Positions 1 through 5,686 of a stretch of DNA of 6,194 nucleotides are shown here, one piece after another. The translations under genes were made by a program, and so were the position numbers. The notes beneath the pieces are model-generated. The model did not search any database, was not told where the DNA came from, and saw nothing but the letters and a program-made list of their open reading frames with translations. Where the stretch lies: positions 1 through 6,194 of the forward strand of contig QNAU01000078.1 in assembly GCA_003641545.1 (NCBI GenBank), in the 5' to 3' direction. How positions within the stretch are numbered: the stretch's first letter is position 1; each line of letters opens with the position of its first letter. This DNA comes from Thermotoga sp. Lineage in GTDB: Bacteria > Thermotogota > Thermotogae > B21-G9.

Positions 1-213
1 ATGTAGTGGAGCAAGTAATAGGGAAGATAAAGAATGCGTATGGGCAAGGGGAGAGTGTGAAGGGATTAGAGGTGGCGAAGAAAGAGGTATGGGTGAAGGG
101 GATAGCATACAACTGGGCACAGGCGATTATATTTTTTTGTTTTTGTTGCTGGCTATATGAGACATTTATCTTCTTTCTCACCTTATCTCCTCAGGGATTT
201 TTCGAACACACTC
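1..213 (+). mobile_element. Right-hand end of an IS4-type insertion sequence (partial)
   Basis: The stretch encodes what looks like the C-terminal end of a DDE transposase and then stops matching that pattern where a transporter ATPase remnant begins (about 214-220). A candidate outer end is 194-213: read on the minus strand it begins GAGTGTGTTCGAAAAATCCC, which resembles an IS terminal inverted repeat, but its partner lies outside the window, so neither the repeat nor a target duplication can be confirmed. The element appears to have inserted into, or replaced the 5' part of, the ATPase gene. The right border is approximate. Confidence 0.4.
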
Positions 214-242
214 ATCGTTGGAACATCGGAGGTGGTTTATGA
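3..242 (+). CDS. Transposase C-terminal fragment (IS4-type, 5' end outside window)
   Basis: The frame is already open at the left edge, so this is the tail of a longer gene. The first visible residues are VVEQVIGKIK. The Glu (codon 9-11) followed by six residues and Lys (codon 30-32) fits the E-x6-K half of the IS4 YREK signature, in which the Glu is the third catalytic acid; the Tyr and Arg would lie upstream of the window. A basic segment and a helix with YNWAQA follow, as is common at the end of these enzymes, then a hydrophobic tail. The last ~10 codons run across the presumed element border into the ATPase remnant, so the stop at 240-242 is probably not native. Whether the full transposase is intact cannot be seen. 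Family assignment rests on motif spacing only. Confidence 0.45.
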   Translation, partial: VVEQVIGKIKNAYGQGESVKGLEVAKKEVWVKGIAYNWAQAIIFFCFCCWLYETFIFFLTLSPQGFFEHTHRWNIGGGL

Positions 243-520
243 AAAACCAGCCGATACAATGGTAAGGCATCTCTCGATGGTCAGGAAATAAAAATCGAAT
301 CTGATCTTGAAGGAACAAATGGTATAAAATACTTGGGTATAAGACCTGAACATGTCTTGATGGACGATAATCGAAACTTGAAGGTGAGGAGCAGGTTGTC
401 GAACCACTTGAAATGGAAAAGGTGATAACCATAAAAATTGGGGACAATACCTGAAAATACCGATTCAGAAAGGACAAGATGAAATTTTTCGATGGTGATG
501 GGAGGTTAATGGAACGATGA
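214..520 (+). pseudogene. Decayed C-terminus of a MalK/UgpC-type sugar ABC transporter ATPase
   Basis: Consecutive pieces of the regulatory (TOBE) end of a carbohydrate importer ATPase are readable in order but in different frames. GTSEVVYEKPADTMV (220-264) corresponds to the family's GTPxEVYxxPAxxFV. After an apparent deletion and frame change, LDGQEIKIE (from 273) and LGIRPEHVLMDD (333-368) match the hallmark GIRPEH motif. A further shift leads to VVEPLEMEKVITIKIGDN (395-448), a stop at 452-454, LKIPIQKGQDE in another frame (451-483), and finally FFDGDGRLMER ending in TGA 518-520. About 25 residues seem missing after 264. The N-terminal nucleotide-binding domain is absent, apparently lost at the insertion-sequence border. 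Several independent indels make this a true pseudogene rather than one sequencing error. It was probably the gene just upstream of the PHP protein in a sugar-uptake operon. Confidence 0.8.
500..505 (+). promoter_or_regulatory. Ribosome binding site for the PHP gene
   Basis: GGGAGG lies 11 nt upstream of the ATG at 517. The spacing is a little long, but this is the only strong site nearby. It sits inside the last codons of the ATPase remnant and has survived that gene's decay. The nearer ATG at 509 is in the remnant's frame and stops after three codons, so 517 is the better start. Confidence 0.6.
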
Positions 521-1794
521 AAGTAATAGTGGAGGGGTCCTTCGATCCAACAAGATCAAAAACGGTCAAGGTTGAGGAGTTCTACGTGCCGAATGAAACG
601 AGTGAACTAACCATAAGGTTTGATTATGCTCCAAAATCATCAGCCAAGGTTGAAAATCATCTTGATCTTCTCATATACGACTCTATGAACAGATTCATGG
701 GGAGATTCGACAGTAGCTTCACCGAGATAAGGGTAGGCTCATCTCCTTCCAGGGGAGCGAGGAAGGTACTACCACTTCCGGGGAGCTGGAAAGCCGTTTT
801 GGAAGCTCACGGAATCTTCGGAAAGGTGAATTACAGGATCGAGATAGAAACTGAAGGTTCTGAAAAATATTCCTGGAAAGTGGGTGAACTGCATTCACAT
901 TCCATACACAGCGATGGTGTCTTCAAGGTATCAGAACTTGCAGATTACTTCAAGGAACTGGGCTTTGATTTCTTCTTCTTGACCGATCACAGCAACATAT
1001 CGGGGTGGGAAGAGCTCAAAGATATCAAAGGAATAGCCGCTTTCCCAGGACAGGAGATTAACACTTTGCACGGTCATATGTTGGTTCTTGGATGTAGAAA
1101 TTTCGTGGATTGGAAGGATGAAAGCATGGAAGGTATGGAACCATCCGAAATCAGAAGATTCGTCAGATTTGGGGAAGGGATAATCGGTGTGGCTCATCCA
1201 TTCATAATGGGTGATCCACTGTGTTTTAGCTGTGAATGGAAGTACACCCCCAACCCGTTCGAATTGGATTTCGTGGAAGTTTGGACTTATCTTCTGAGGA
1301 TGTACGAGTTCGTGAATGAAAGGTTGATATACGAATGGATAAAGTACCTCAGAAGTGGTAGAAAGGTGACTGGGACTGTCGGCGGTGATTTCCACAGAGC
1401 TGAGGAGGATTACCTTTACGCTTTACGAACGGTCGTTGGGGTGAGGGAATTAACCTTGGATGAGGTACTGTATGCCATAAAATCCGGCAAGGTGTATTTA
1501 TCGAGGGGAGGAAGGATAGATTTCGAAATATCCGGCCATACCTTGGGTGATCTCATAGAACATGACGGTGAGGACAAGCTGATGCTGAAAATCGGGATCG
1601 ACGACATAACTGAGAATTACGAGGTTTTTCTCTTGATGAGAAATGATACGATCAGCTTTGGAAGAAATCAAAAGGAGATTGAACATGAGATCGTGAGTCC
1701 CACGGATGAGGATTTCGCCCTCGTGTGGGTGAAGGATGAAAAAAATCGAACGCTGATCCTGACGAATCCAATCTATTTGAGAAGAATACGTTGA
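517..1794 (+). CDS. PHP-domain metallohydrolase, CehA/McbA type
   Basis: A 425-residue protein with no signal peptide, so probably cytoplasmic. Residues 1-115 look like a beta-rich accessory domain. From about 120 a PHP (polymerase and histidinol phosphatase) metal-dependent hydrolase domain follows with its ligand set apparently complete: HSHSIHSDG (His126, His128, Asp133), TDH (Asp157, His158), GQE (Glu180), HGH (His185/His187), AHP (His227) and GGDFH (Asp291, His293). A C-terminal beta region ends in LTNPIYL, as is usual for this group. PHP enzymes hydrolyse phosphoester or related bonds at a two- or three-metal centre; the substrate here is unknown. The start overlaps the stop of the decayed sugar-transporter ATPase by ATGA, so it was probably a downstream operon member and its substrate may be a derivative of the transported compound (inference). 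No promoter was recognised upstream. The reading frame is undamaged, unlike its former neighbour. Confidence 0.85.
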   Translation: MKVIVEGSFDPTRSKTVKVEEFYVPNETSELTIRFDYAPKSSAKVENHLDLLIYDSMNRFMGRFDSSFTEIRVGSSPSRGARKVLPLPGSWKAVLEAHGIFGKVNYRIEIETEGSEKYSWKVGELHSHSIHSDGVFKVSELADYFKELGFDFFFLTDHSNISGWEELKDIKGIAAFPGQEINTLHGHMLVLGCRNFVDWKDESMEGMEPSEIRRFVRFGEGIIGVAHPFIMGDPLCFSCEWKYTPNPFELDFVEVWTYLLRMYEFVNERLIYEWIKYLRSGRKVTGTVGGDFHRAEEDYLYALRTVVGVRELTLDEVLYAIKSGKVYLSRGGRIDFEISGHTLGDLIEHDGEDKLMLKIGIDDITENYEVFLLMRNDTISFGRNQKEIEHEIVSPTDEDFALVWVKDEKNRTLILTNPIYLRRIR

Positions 1795-1844
1795 TGAGGA
1801 GAAAGGGAAATTCGTGTACAGGAGGATACTTGTCGAAGTACTGA
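1794..1844 (+). CDS. Possible 16-codon ORF after the PHP gene
   Basis: ATG at 1794 overlaps the PHP stop (TGATG), the form often seen in coupled genes, and reads MRRKGNSCTGGYLSKY before TGA at 1842-1844. An AGGAGG (1820-1825) lies inside it, 4 nt before a TTG that gives only four codons. It may be a leftover of a lost third operon gene or pure chance. No similarity is recognised and no function is proposed. Confidence 0.1.
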   Translation: MRRKGNSCTGGYLSKY

Positions 1845-1850
1845 ATGTAT
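1795..1850. other. Convergent gap between the PHP and PBP genes
   Basis: These 56 bp separate two converging genes. A 5-bp hairpin, TACTT-GTCG-AAGTA (1827-1840), is present. A run of seven T on the plus strand lies about 16 nt beyond it, inside the PBP stop region (1857-1863). This is too weak and too far apart for a standard intrinsic terminator, though some transcript ending must occur near here. Confidence 0.3.
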
Positions 1851-3371
1851 TCAAAATTTTTTTGATTTTCTGCGATAGTAATATTCCATCATCTTTCGTG
1901 CTATTGGAGCTGCGGTGTGCCCTCCGTATCCTCCTTTCTCCACCAGTATGAGGATGAGAAACTTCGGATCATCCACGGGAGTGAATCCCACGAACCATGA
2001 GTTCAGCTCTCCTCCACCAATTTCCGAGGTCCCTGTTTTTCCAGCTACATCGTATCTGAATCCCTTGAAGGCTTCATAGGCTGTCCCTCTGTCCGCGATG
2101 TTTTCTCCCTTGAATTTGATTACCTCCACCAATCCCTCGTATAGAATCTTCCAGGAATCTTCGGGAAGATCGATCACCTTTTCCGATCCTTCCTCATACT
2201 CTTTCACCATTTCCCCCGTTATGGGATTTCTGATCTCCTTGAGTAGGTGGAGTCTTGGAGTCTCTCCTTTGTTGGCTATTATCGTGTAGAGTCGTGCAAT
2301 CTGTATCGGAGTCAGAGAGATGTATCCTTGACCTATCGCAGTCAGTATCGTATCTCCCAGGTACCACAGATCATTGTATCTTCTCTTCTTCCACTCGACG
2401 CTTGGATAGATCCCCGTCCTCTCCTCGGGAAGATCCACCCCAGTTTTATTCATCAAACCTATCTTGCTCGCCAAATGGTGTAGCTTATCTATGCCAAGGT
2501 CGATTCCAAGGTTGTAGAAGTAAACGTTGCACGAAACTCTCAACGCTTTCACCATATCGACGTTCCCATGCCCATACCTTATCCAGTCCTTGTATTCGTA
2601 TACCCTACCACTTTCACCCTCGATGACCAGTTTTCCCGTGCATTTTATCTCCTTCTTGGGATCGTATCCAAAGTAAAGTGCGGTGAGGGCGGTGAAGGGT
2701 TTTATTATGGACCCTGGAAGGTAGGATGAGGATATGACCCTGTTCAAAAGAGGACTATCCTTCGCATTTTTGAGCTGTTCCCATTCCGATTCACTCATGT
2801 TTCGCATAATGTTGAGATCGAATGAGGGAAGGGAAGCCATGGCAAGTATCTCACCGTTCTTCGGATTTATGATCAAACCGCAGGAAGGTTTGCCGGTTTT
2901 TCTGAGCAGGTTCTCGAGTCTCATCTGCAGATCCAAATCTATTGTCAAAACCACATCGTATCCCGGCATGGGTGGGGTGACGAGATCATCCGTTATCTTT
3001 TCACCTCTTGAATTCACCTGATACAGTAGCAAACCATCCCTACCCCTAAGCACGGGATCGTATTCCTTCTCAATTCCCATGACCCCTTTTCCATCCGAAT
3101 CTGTGTAACCCACAACGTGTGATAAGCTTTCCGGACATTCGTATCTTCTTCCCAACTTTCCATCGATTTCTTCGGACCACGCGATTATCCTACCATCTCT
3201 GGCGATTATCCTCCCTCTGATGGGAGGAATCCTTTCAAGGTGCATCATGGATGTTTCAACTTCATCGAGGTTTTTCCAACCGTTCAAGAGTTGCAAGTTC
3301 ACCAACTTCAGGATGAGGAAGAACATGATGGTGAAAAAAACTGTGAGAAGAACCGCGAATCTTCTATTCAA
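1851..3371 (-). CDS. mrdA: Penicillin-binding protein 2 (class B transpeptidase)
   Basis: A 506-residue cell-wall DD-transpeptidase that cross-links peptidoglycan on the outer face of the membrane, presumably for cell elongation. One membrane anchor spans about residues 7-25. RGRIIARDG (52-60) is the usual post-anchor motif. The catalytic domain has SIIK (nucleophile Ser221, Lys224), SCN (280-282) and KTGT (445-448), plus NPKNGEILAMASLPSFD (169-185) and GQGYISLTPIQ (347-357), so the active site looks intact. The N-terminal module is unusually short: only about 40 residues separate the RGR motif from MGIEKEYDPVLRG, where PBP2/FtsI proteins normally carry a larger pedestal domain. The start is TTG at 3371-3369 with AGGAGGAG 8 nt upstream, overlapping mreD by 8 nt. 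It is last in the exbB-exbD-mreC-mreD-pbp cluster. The mreCD context favours PBP2 over FtsI; the actinobacterial PbpA-like compact type is an alternative label. Confidence 0.9.
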   Translation of the reverse strand: MNRRFAVLLTVFFTIMFFLILKLVNLQLLNGWKNLDEVETSMMHLERIPPIRGRIIARDGRIIAWSEEIDGKLGRRYECPESLSHVVGYTDSDGKGVMGIEKEYDPVLRGRDGLLLYQVNSRGEKITDDLVTPPMPGYDVVLTIDLDLQMRLENLLRKTGKPSCGLIINPKNGEILAMASLPSFDLNIMRNMSESEWEQLKNAKDSPLLNRVISSSYLPGSIIKPFTALTALYFGYDPKKEIKCTGKLVIEGESGRVYEYKDWIRYGHGNVDMVKALRVSCNVYFYNLGIDLGIDKLHHLASKIGLMNKTGVDLPEERTGIYPSVEWKKRRYNDLWYLGDTILTAIGQGYISLTPIQIARLYTIIANKGETPRLHLLKEIRNPITGEMVKEYEEGSEKVIDLPEDSWKILYEGLVEVIKFKGENIADRGTAYEAFKGFRYDVAGKTGTSEIGGGELNSWFVGFTPVDDPKFLILILVEKGGYGGHTAAPIARKMMEYYYRRKSKKF

Positions 3372-3774
3372 CTACGCTTCTCCTCCTGAAAAGTATTGCT
3401 ACGGACATAGAATACCACAGTATCAGACTGGATGTAACCAAGGCGTTGTCGAAGATTGAAAACTGAAGAATGTGAGAGACAACAAGAGCCATCAATAAAG
3501 AGGATAATGTGAGAAGGAGGTTCGATTTTATCCATCTAACCTTGACAACCTTTTCAGCCAACCAAACTGCCATCAAGTCAAACGGGATGGAGTATCCGTG
3601 GTCTCCAAACATGAAGGTTTGAATGAAGGATAACAAGAACACAAGCGGGTATTTCACCCATCCTTCAACCGTGAGACCGCACAAAATTGGTATCCCGTGG
3701 AAGAAGGGTTGTATCTGGAACGGCAGGAGAATTTCCAGCGAGAAGAAAAGCAATGTGAACAGAACAAGGGTCAT
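3364..3774 (-). CDS. mreD: Rod shape-determining protein MreD
   Basis: A small, very hydrophobic protein of 136 residues with roughly five or six predicted membrane segments (about 2-18, 24-36, 42-57, 62-76, 84-104 and 110-128), slightly shorter than the usual ~160. The patch FGDHGYSIPFDLMAVWLAE (57-75) resembles the weakly conserved core of MreD. MreD is a polytopic inner-membrane partner of MreC in the elongasome that helps link MreB filaments to PBP2/RodA. Sequence alone gives a moderate match; position directly between mreC and the PBP gene makes the call strong. The ATG lies 1 nt after the mreC stop (TGATATG) with GGGGGAG 5 nt upstream, and its 3' end overlaps the PBP start by 8 nt, which suggests coupled translation. 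Confidence 0.8.
   Translation of the reverse strand: MTLVLFTLLFFSLEILLPFQIQPFFHGIPILCGLTVEGWVKYPLVFLLSFIQTFMFGDHGYSIPFDLMAVWLAEKVVKVRWIKSNLLLTLSSLLMALVVSHILQFSIFDNALVTSSLILWYSMSVAILFRRRSVVE
3380..3387 (-). promoter_or_regulatory. Ribosome binding site deciding the TTG start of the PBP gene
   Basis: The minus strand reads AGGAGGAG, 8 nt before TTG at 3371-3369. No ATG or GTG is as well placed, and the TTG start keeps the whole membrane anchor. The site lies inside the last codons of mreD, so the two genes are probably translated in tandem. Confidence 0.65.
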
Positions 3775-3775
3775 A

Positions 3776-4570
3776 TCAACTCCCCCGATCTTCCACGCTG
3801 ATGATCACGAGATATTTTGATTCCACCTTTGGAAGATCCAGTGGAAACAGTCTCCCATATTTCGTATACCTTGGAGGATGGACGACATACCCGATTTTCA
3901 AGGCACCCATTTCTTTGAGGATGAAGAAATCGGGATCATTCGGTCCGATGAGAACCACATCCCCGGGTTCTGGGAAGGATTCGTCCACTATTCTCAGAAA
4001 GATCCTGTTGTTTTTCAAGATCAACGAAGCATCGAATTCCGTCTCTTTTCCCCTCACCCTCACTCTGTAGCCATTTCTCAATGGACCTATGTGACACAAA
4101 TCTCCTTCACAGAGATCCACGATCCCAACGACACCGAATTTTGGATCGACAACCTTCGATCCCACTTTGATCTTGGTCTTCGTCCTGATCCATCCTTCCG
4201 ACCCATATCTAATGTATCTTCCGATGGTGATCCTCTCATCGAGATTGTCCTGCGGTTCTGCTGGATTCACAAACTGAGATCTGCAGAGGTTGAGGATTGA
4301 ACGACTCAGGACGTTATTCTCCTCTTCCTCAGGTAGGGAGAATCTCAGAAGAGAGATCCAGAATCTCACGATCTTCAACCTGACACTGTAGATGAAGTGC
4401 TCGCTCAGATTCCTCATGTTCAACAATTCGTCGATGGGTTCATGGAAAAATCCCATCACCATCGAGATGATCATCAGGAGGGAGAATATGAGATTGGAAT
4501 CTCCTGAAAACCTCCTTCTTAAGAATCGACTTCTTCCTTCCATCCTTTCCATTCTCACTCTAAGTTTCAT
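3776..4570 (-). CDS. mreC: Rod shape-determining protein MreC
   Basis: A 264-residue protein with the MreC layout: a basic cytoplasmic N-terminus (1-22, rich in Arg), one membrane anchor at about 26-43, a helical linker (44-100) and a beta-rich periplasmic domain (about 113-260). The beta domain carries the family pattern: KVGSKVVDPKFGVVGIVD (135-152), corresponding to the usual 'V...GLVGxV', and GDVVLIGPNDPDFF (203-216) followed by LKIGYVV (224-230), corresponding to 'GDxVxTSGxxxxFPxGxxIGxV'. MreC organises the elongasome outside the membrane and contacts PBP2. The ATG at 4570 overlaps the exbD stop (ATGA); Met7 is a possible later start. Cys154 and Cys159 are close together (CEGDLC), which is unusual for this domain. 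The linker is acidic around EEEE (81-84) and seems short for a long coiled coil. Assignment relies on these motifs plus mreD and the PBP gene directly downstream. Confidence 0.75.
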   Translation of the reverse strand: MKLRVRMERMEGRSRFLRRRFSGDSNLIFSLLMIISMVMGFFHEPIDELLNMRNLSEHFIYSVRLKIVRFWISLLRFSLPEEEENNVLSRSILNLCRSQFVNPAEPQDNLDERITIGRYIRYGSEGWIRTKTKIKVGSKVVDPKFGVVGIVDLCEGDLCHIGPLRNGYRVRVRGKETEFDASLILKNNRIFLRIVDESFPEPGDVVLIGPNDPDFFILKEMGALKIGYVVHPPRYTKYGRLFPLDLPKVESKYLVIISVEDRGS

Positions 4571-4971
4571 TTCTTTTTCACCGCTAATTCCACGTCGTAT
4601 ATTCCCGACAACCTCAAAGCATCCATTATCTCAACGACGATTCCATGATGTGCAGATTCATCCGCCTTTATGATAGCTTTGGAAAATTTGCGATTCTTTC
4701 TCAATTCATTCAACATACCTTTTAAATCCTTCGGATTTATTCTCTTTCCATCCATCATCACGTTGTCGTTGGAATCAACGAATATCACAACCACATCGGA
4801 TCGTGCACTCTCAACACCTGTGATCGCCTTGGGTAGGTTGACACTCATGGACTTCTCCTCCACGGTGAAGGTCGTTGTAAGGATGAAAAACAGCAGAAGA
4901 AGAAAGACGACATCGACGAGAGGGGTGGTCTCTATGACTATTTCATCCATTCTGAATCTTCTCTCCCTCAT
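4567..4971 (-). CDS. exbD: ExbD/TolR-family biopolymer transport protein
   Basis: A 134-residue protein of normal family length: short cytoplasmic N-terminus, one membrane helix (about 16-36) and a periplasmic domain. The helix begins TTPLVDVVFLLLLFFILTT and contains Asp20, the proton-carrying Asp that is invariant in ExbD/TolR/MotB-type subunits. NLPKA (45-49) follows the helix, and ADESAHHGIVVEIMDALRLSG (103-123) is the usual conserved C-terminal stretch. With ExbB it should form a 5:2-type stator that turns proton flow into motion at the envelope (family knowledge). It overlaps exbB by ATGA at its 5' end and mreC by ATGA at its 3' end; a GGGAGG site lies 7 nt before the start. ExbD and TolR cannot be told apart here because no TonB, TolA, TolB or Pal gene is in the window. 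Confidence 0.88.
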   Translation of the reverse strand: MRERRFRMDEIVIETTPLVDVVFLLLLFFILTTTFTVEEKSMSVNLPKAITGVESARSDVVVIFVDSNDNVMMDGKRINPKDLKGMLNELRKNRKFSKAIIKADESAHHGIVVEIMDALRLSGIYDVELAVKKK

Positions 4972-5606
4972 CTCAGAGCCTCCCTGATTTCGAGGTTCTT
5001 GATGTATCCGAGGATTCCATGAAGACTTTCCATCATACGGGATTCGTATCTCGATCTCATCTCGTGTAAGACGCTCAGTAATATGGATAGCAGTATCGCG
5101 ACCACGAGACCCCCAACCGTGGTGTAAAGTGCCTCGGATATGCCACCCGCCAACTGGGTCTTGTAGAGAACACTGCCGTGAAGATCCGATGGTTCTATGG
5201 ATTTGAATATCTTTATCATCCCGGTGACGGTTCCGAAGAGACCCATCAGCGGTGATATGGTTATGAAGGTTCTCAGAATCGTGAAATTCTTCTCCGTCTT
5301 AGAGAGCTCCGAATAAACCAGAAGTGAAAGAGTTTCGGAATTCACTTCCTTTCCATCTCGGATCATCTGTATCATCTGTAAAACTATTCCAGAAAAAGGA
5401 TCAGTTCCATCTCTGCAGATGGCTCTTATCTGGTTTATCTTCCCCTGTCTGGCGAGTTTCTTTATCACGTCCCCCGTTTTGAGTAGCCTTCTTCTGATGC
5501 TGCACAAATATATGAACCGCTCGAAGAAGAATCCTACACCGATGATCGAAATCACACCTATCGCCCAAAGTATCGGTCCACCCTTTTCCAGGAAATCTAT
5601 CAACAT
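4968..5606 (-). CDS. exbB: ExbB/TolQ-family proton channel protein
   Basis: A 212-residue inner-membrane protein with the three-helix MotA/TolQ/ExbB fold: TM1 about 11-33, a cytoplasmic domain (34-108), TM2 about 110-132 and TM3 about 155-180. The diagnostic motifs are present: PLMGLFGTVTGMIKIF (119-134) and GGISEALYTTVGGLVVAI (154-171), including the TM3 Thr pair 162-163 lining the proton path. It forms the pentameric channel around the ExbD dimer. First gene of the overlapping exbB-exbD-mreC-mreD-pbp cluster, ending with an ATGA overlap into exbD. The ATG at 5606 is supported by an excellent AGAGGTGA site 6 nt upstream. It could equally be called tolQ; the partner that would receive the force is not visible. 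Confidence 0.9.
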   Translation of the reverse strand: MLIDFLEKGGPILWAIGVISIIGVGFFFERFIYLCSIRRRLLKTGDVIKKLARQGKINQIRAICRDGTDPFSGIVLQMIQMIRDGKEVNSETLSLLVYSELSKTEKNFTILRTFITISPLMGLFGTVTGMIKIFKSIEPSDLHGSVLYKTQLAGGISEALYTTVGGLVVAILLSILLSVLHEMRSRYESRMMESLHGILGYIKNLEIREALR

Positions 5607-5686
5607 AAGATTTCACCTCTCCCGTTTGAGGATTCCTCGATAAATATTTCTCCATCCACTTTGAAAGAACCTGGAAAGCACGATCT
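5607..5686. other. Gap between the DUF72 gene and exbB
   Basis: An 80-bp spacer, the only sizeable break on the minus strand. It holds the exbB ribosome binding site and a small perfect palindrome, GAGGA-T-TCCTC (5628-5638), just upstream of it. I could not recognise good -35/-10 boxes: the A/T-rich stretch around 5640-5650 could serve as a -10 region but has no convincing partner. There is no clear terminator for the DUF72 gene. Either a separate promoter or read-through from DUF72 is possible. Confidence 0.4.
5613..5621 (-). promoter_or_regulatory. Strong ribosome binding site of exbB
   Basis: The minus strand reads GAGAGGTGA, close to the full anti-16S complement, 6 nt before the exbB ATG. 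It fixes the start of the first gene in the cluster and suggests efficient initiation at its head. Confidence 0.75.

Noticed and set aside
300..345. TATAAAAT and TATAAG boxes as a promoter for the PHP gene
   Set aside because: No -35-like element at 16-18 nt; the bases are explained by MalK codons (GIKYLGIRPEH).
178..477. 99-residue minus-strand open frame across the ATPase remnant
   Set aside because: Composition rich in Ser/His/Phe with no motif; it is the complement of readable MalK-like fragments.
931..1395. 154-residue open frame on the minus strand within the PHP gene
   Set aside because: Lies fully opposite codons of a well-supported enzyme with all metal ligands; its translation shows no family motif and it has no supporting context.
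1827..1863. Hairpin plus T-run as an intrinsic terminator of the PHP transcript
   Set aside because: Stem is only 5 bp, A/T-rich, and about 16 nt from the T-run, which is within the PBP stop region.
1781..2080. Alternative frame past the PHP stop (EEYVDEEKGKFVYRR...) suggesting a frameshifted longer C-terminus
   Set aside because: The protein already ends at the usual NPIYL position, and the alternative frame has no stop until deep inside the PBP gene on the other strand.
2255..2626. Plus-strand open frames inside the PBP gene
   Set aside because: Antisense to the transpeptidase domain with intact catalytic motifs; no start signal or recognisable product.
5639..5680. A/T-rich stretch as a promoter for the exbB cluster
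   Set aside because: No -35 box with more than about three matches at proper spacing; left as an open question rather than called.
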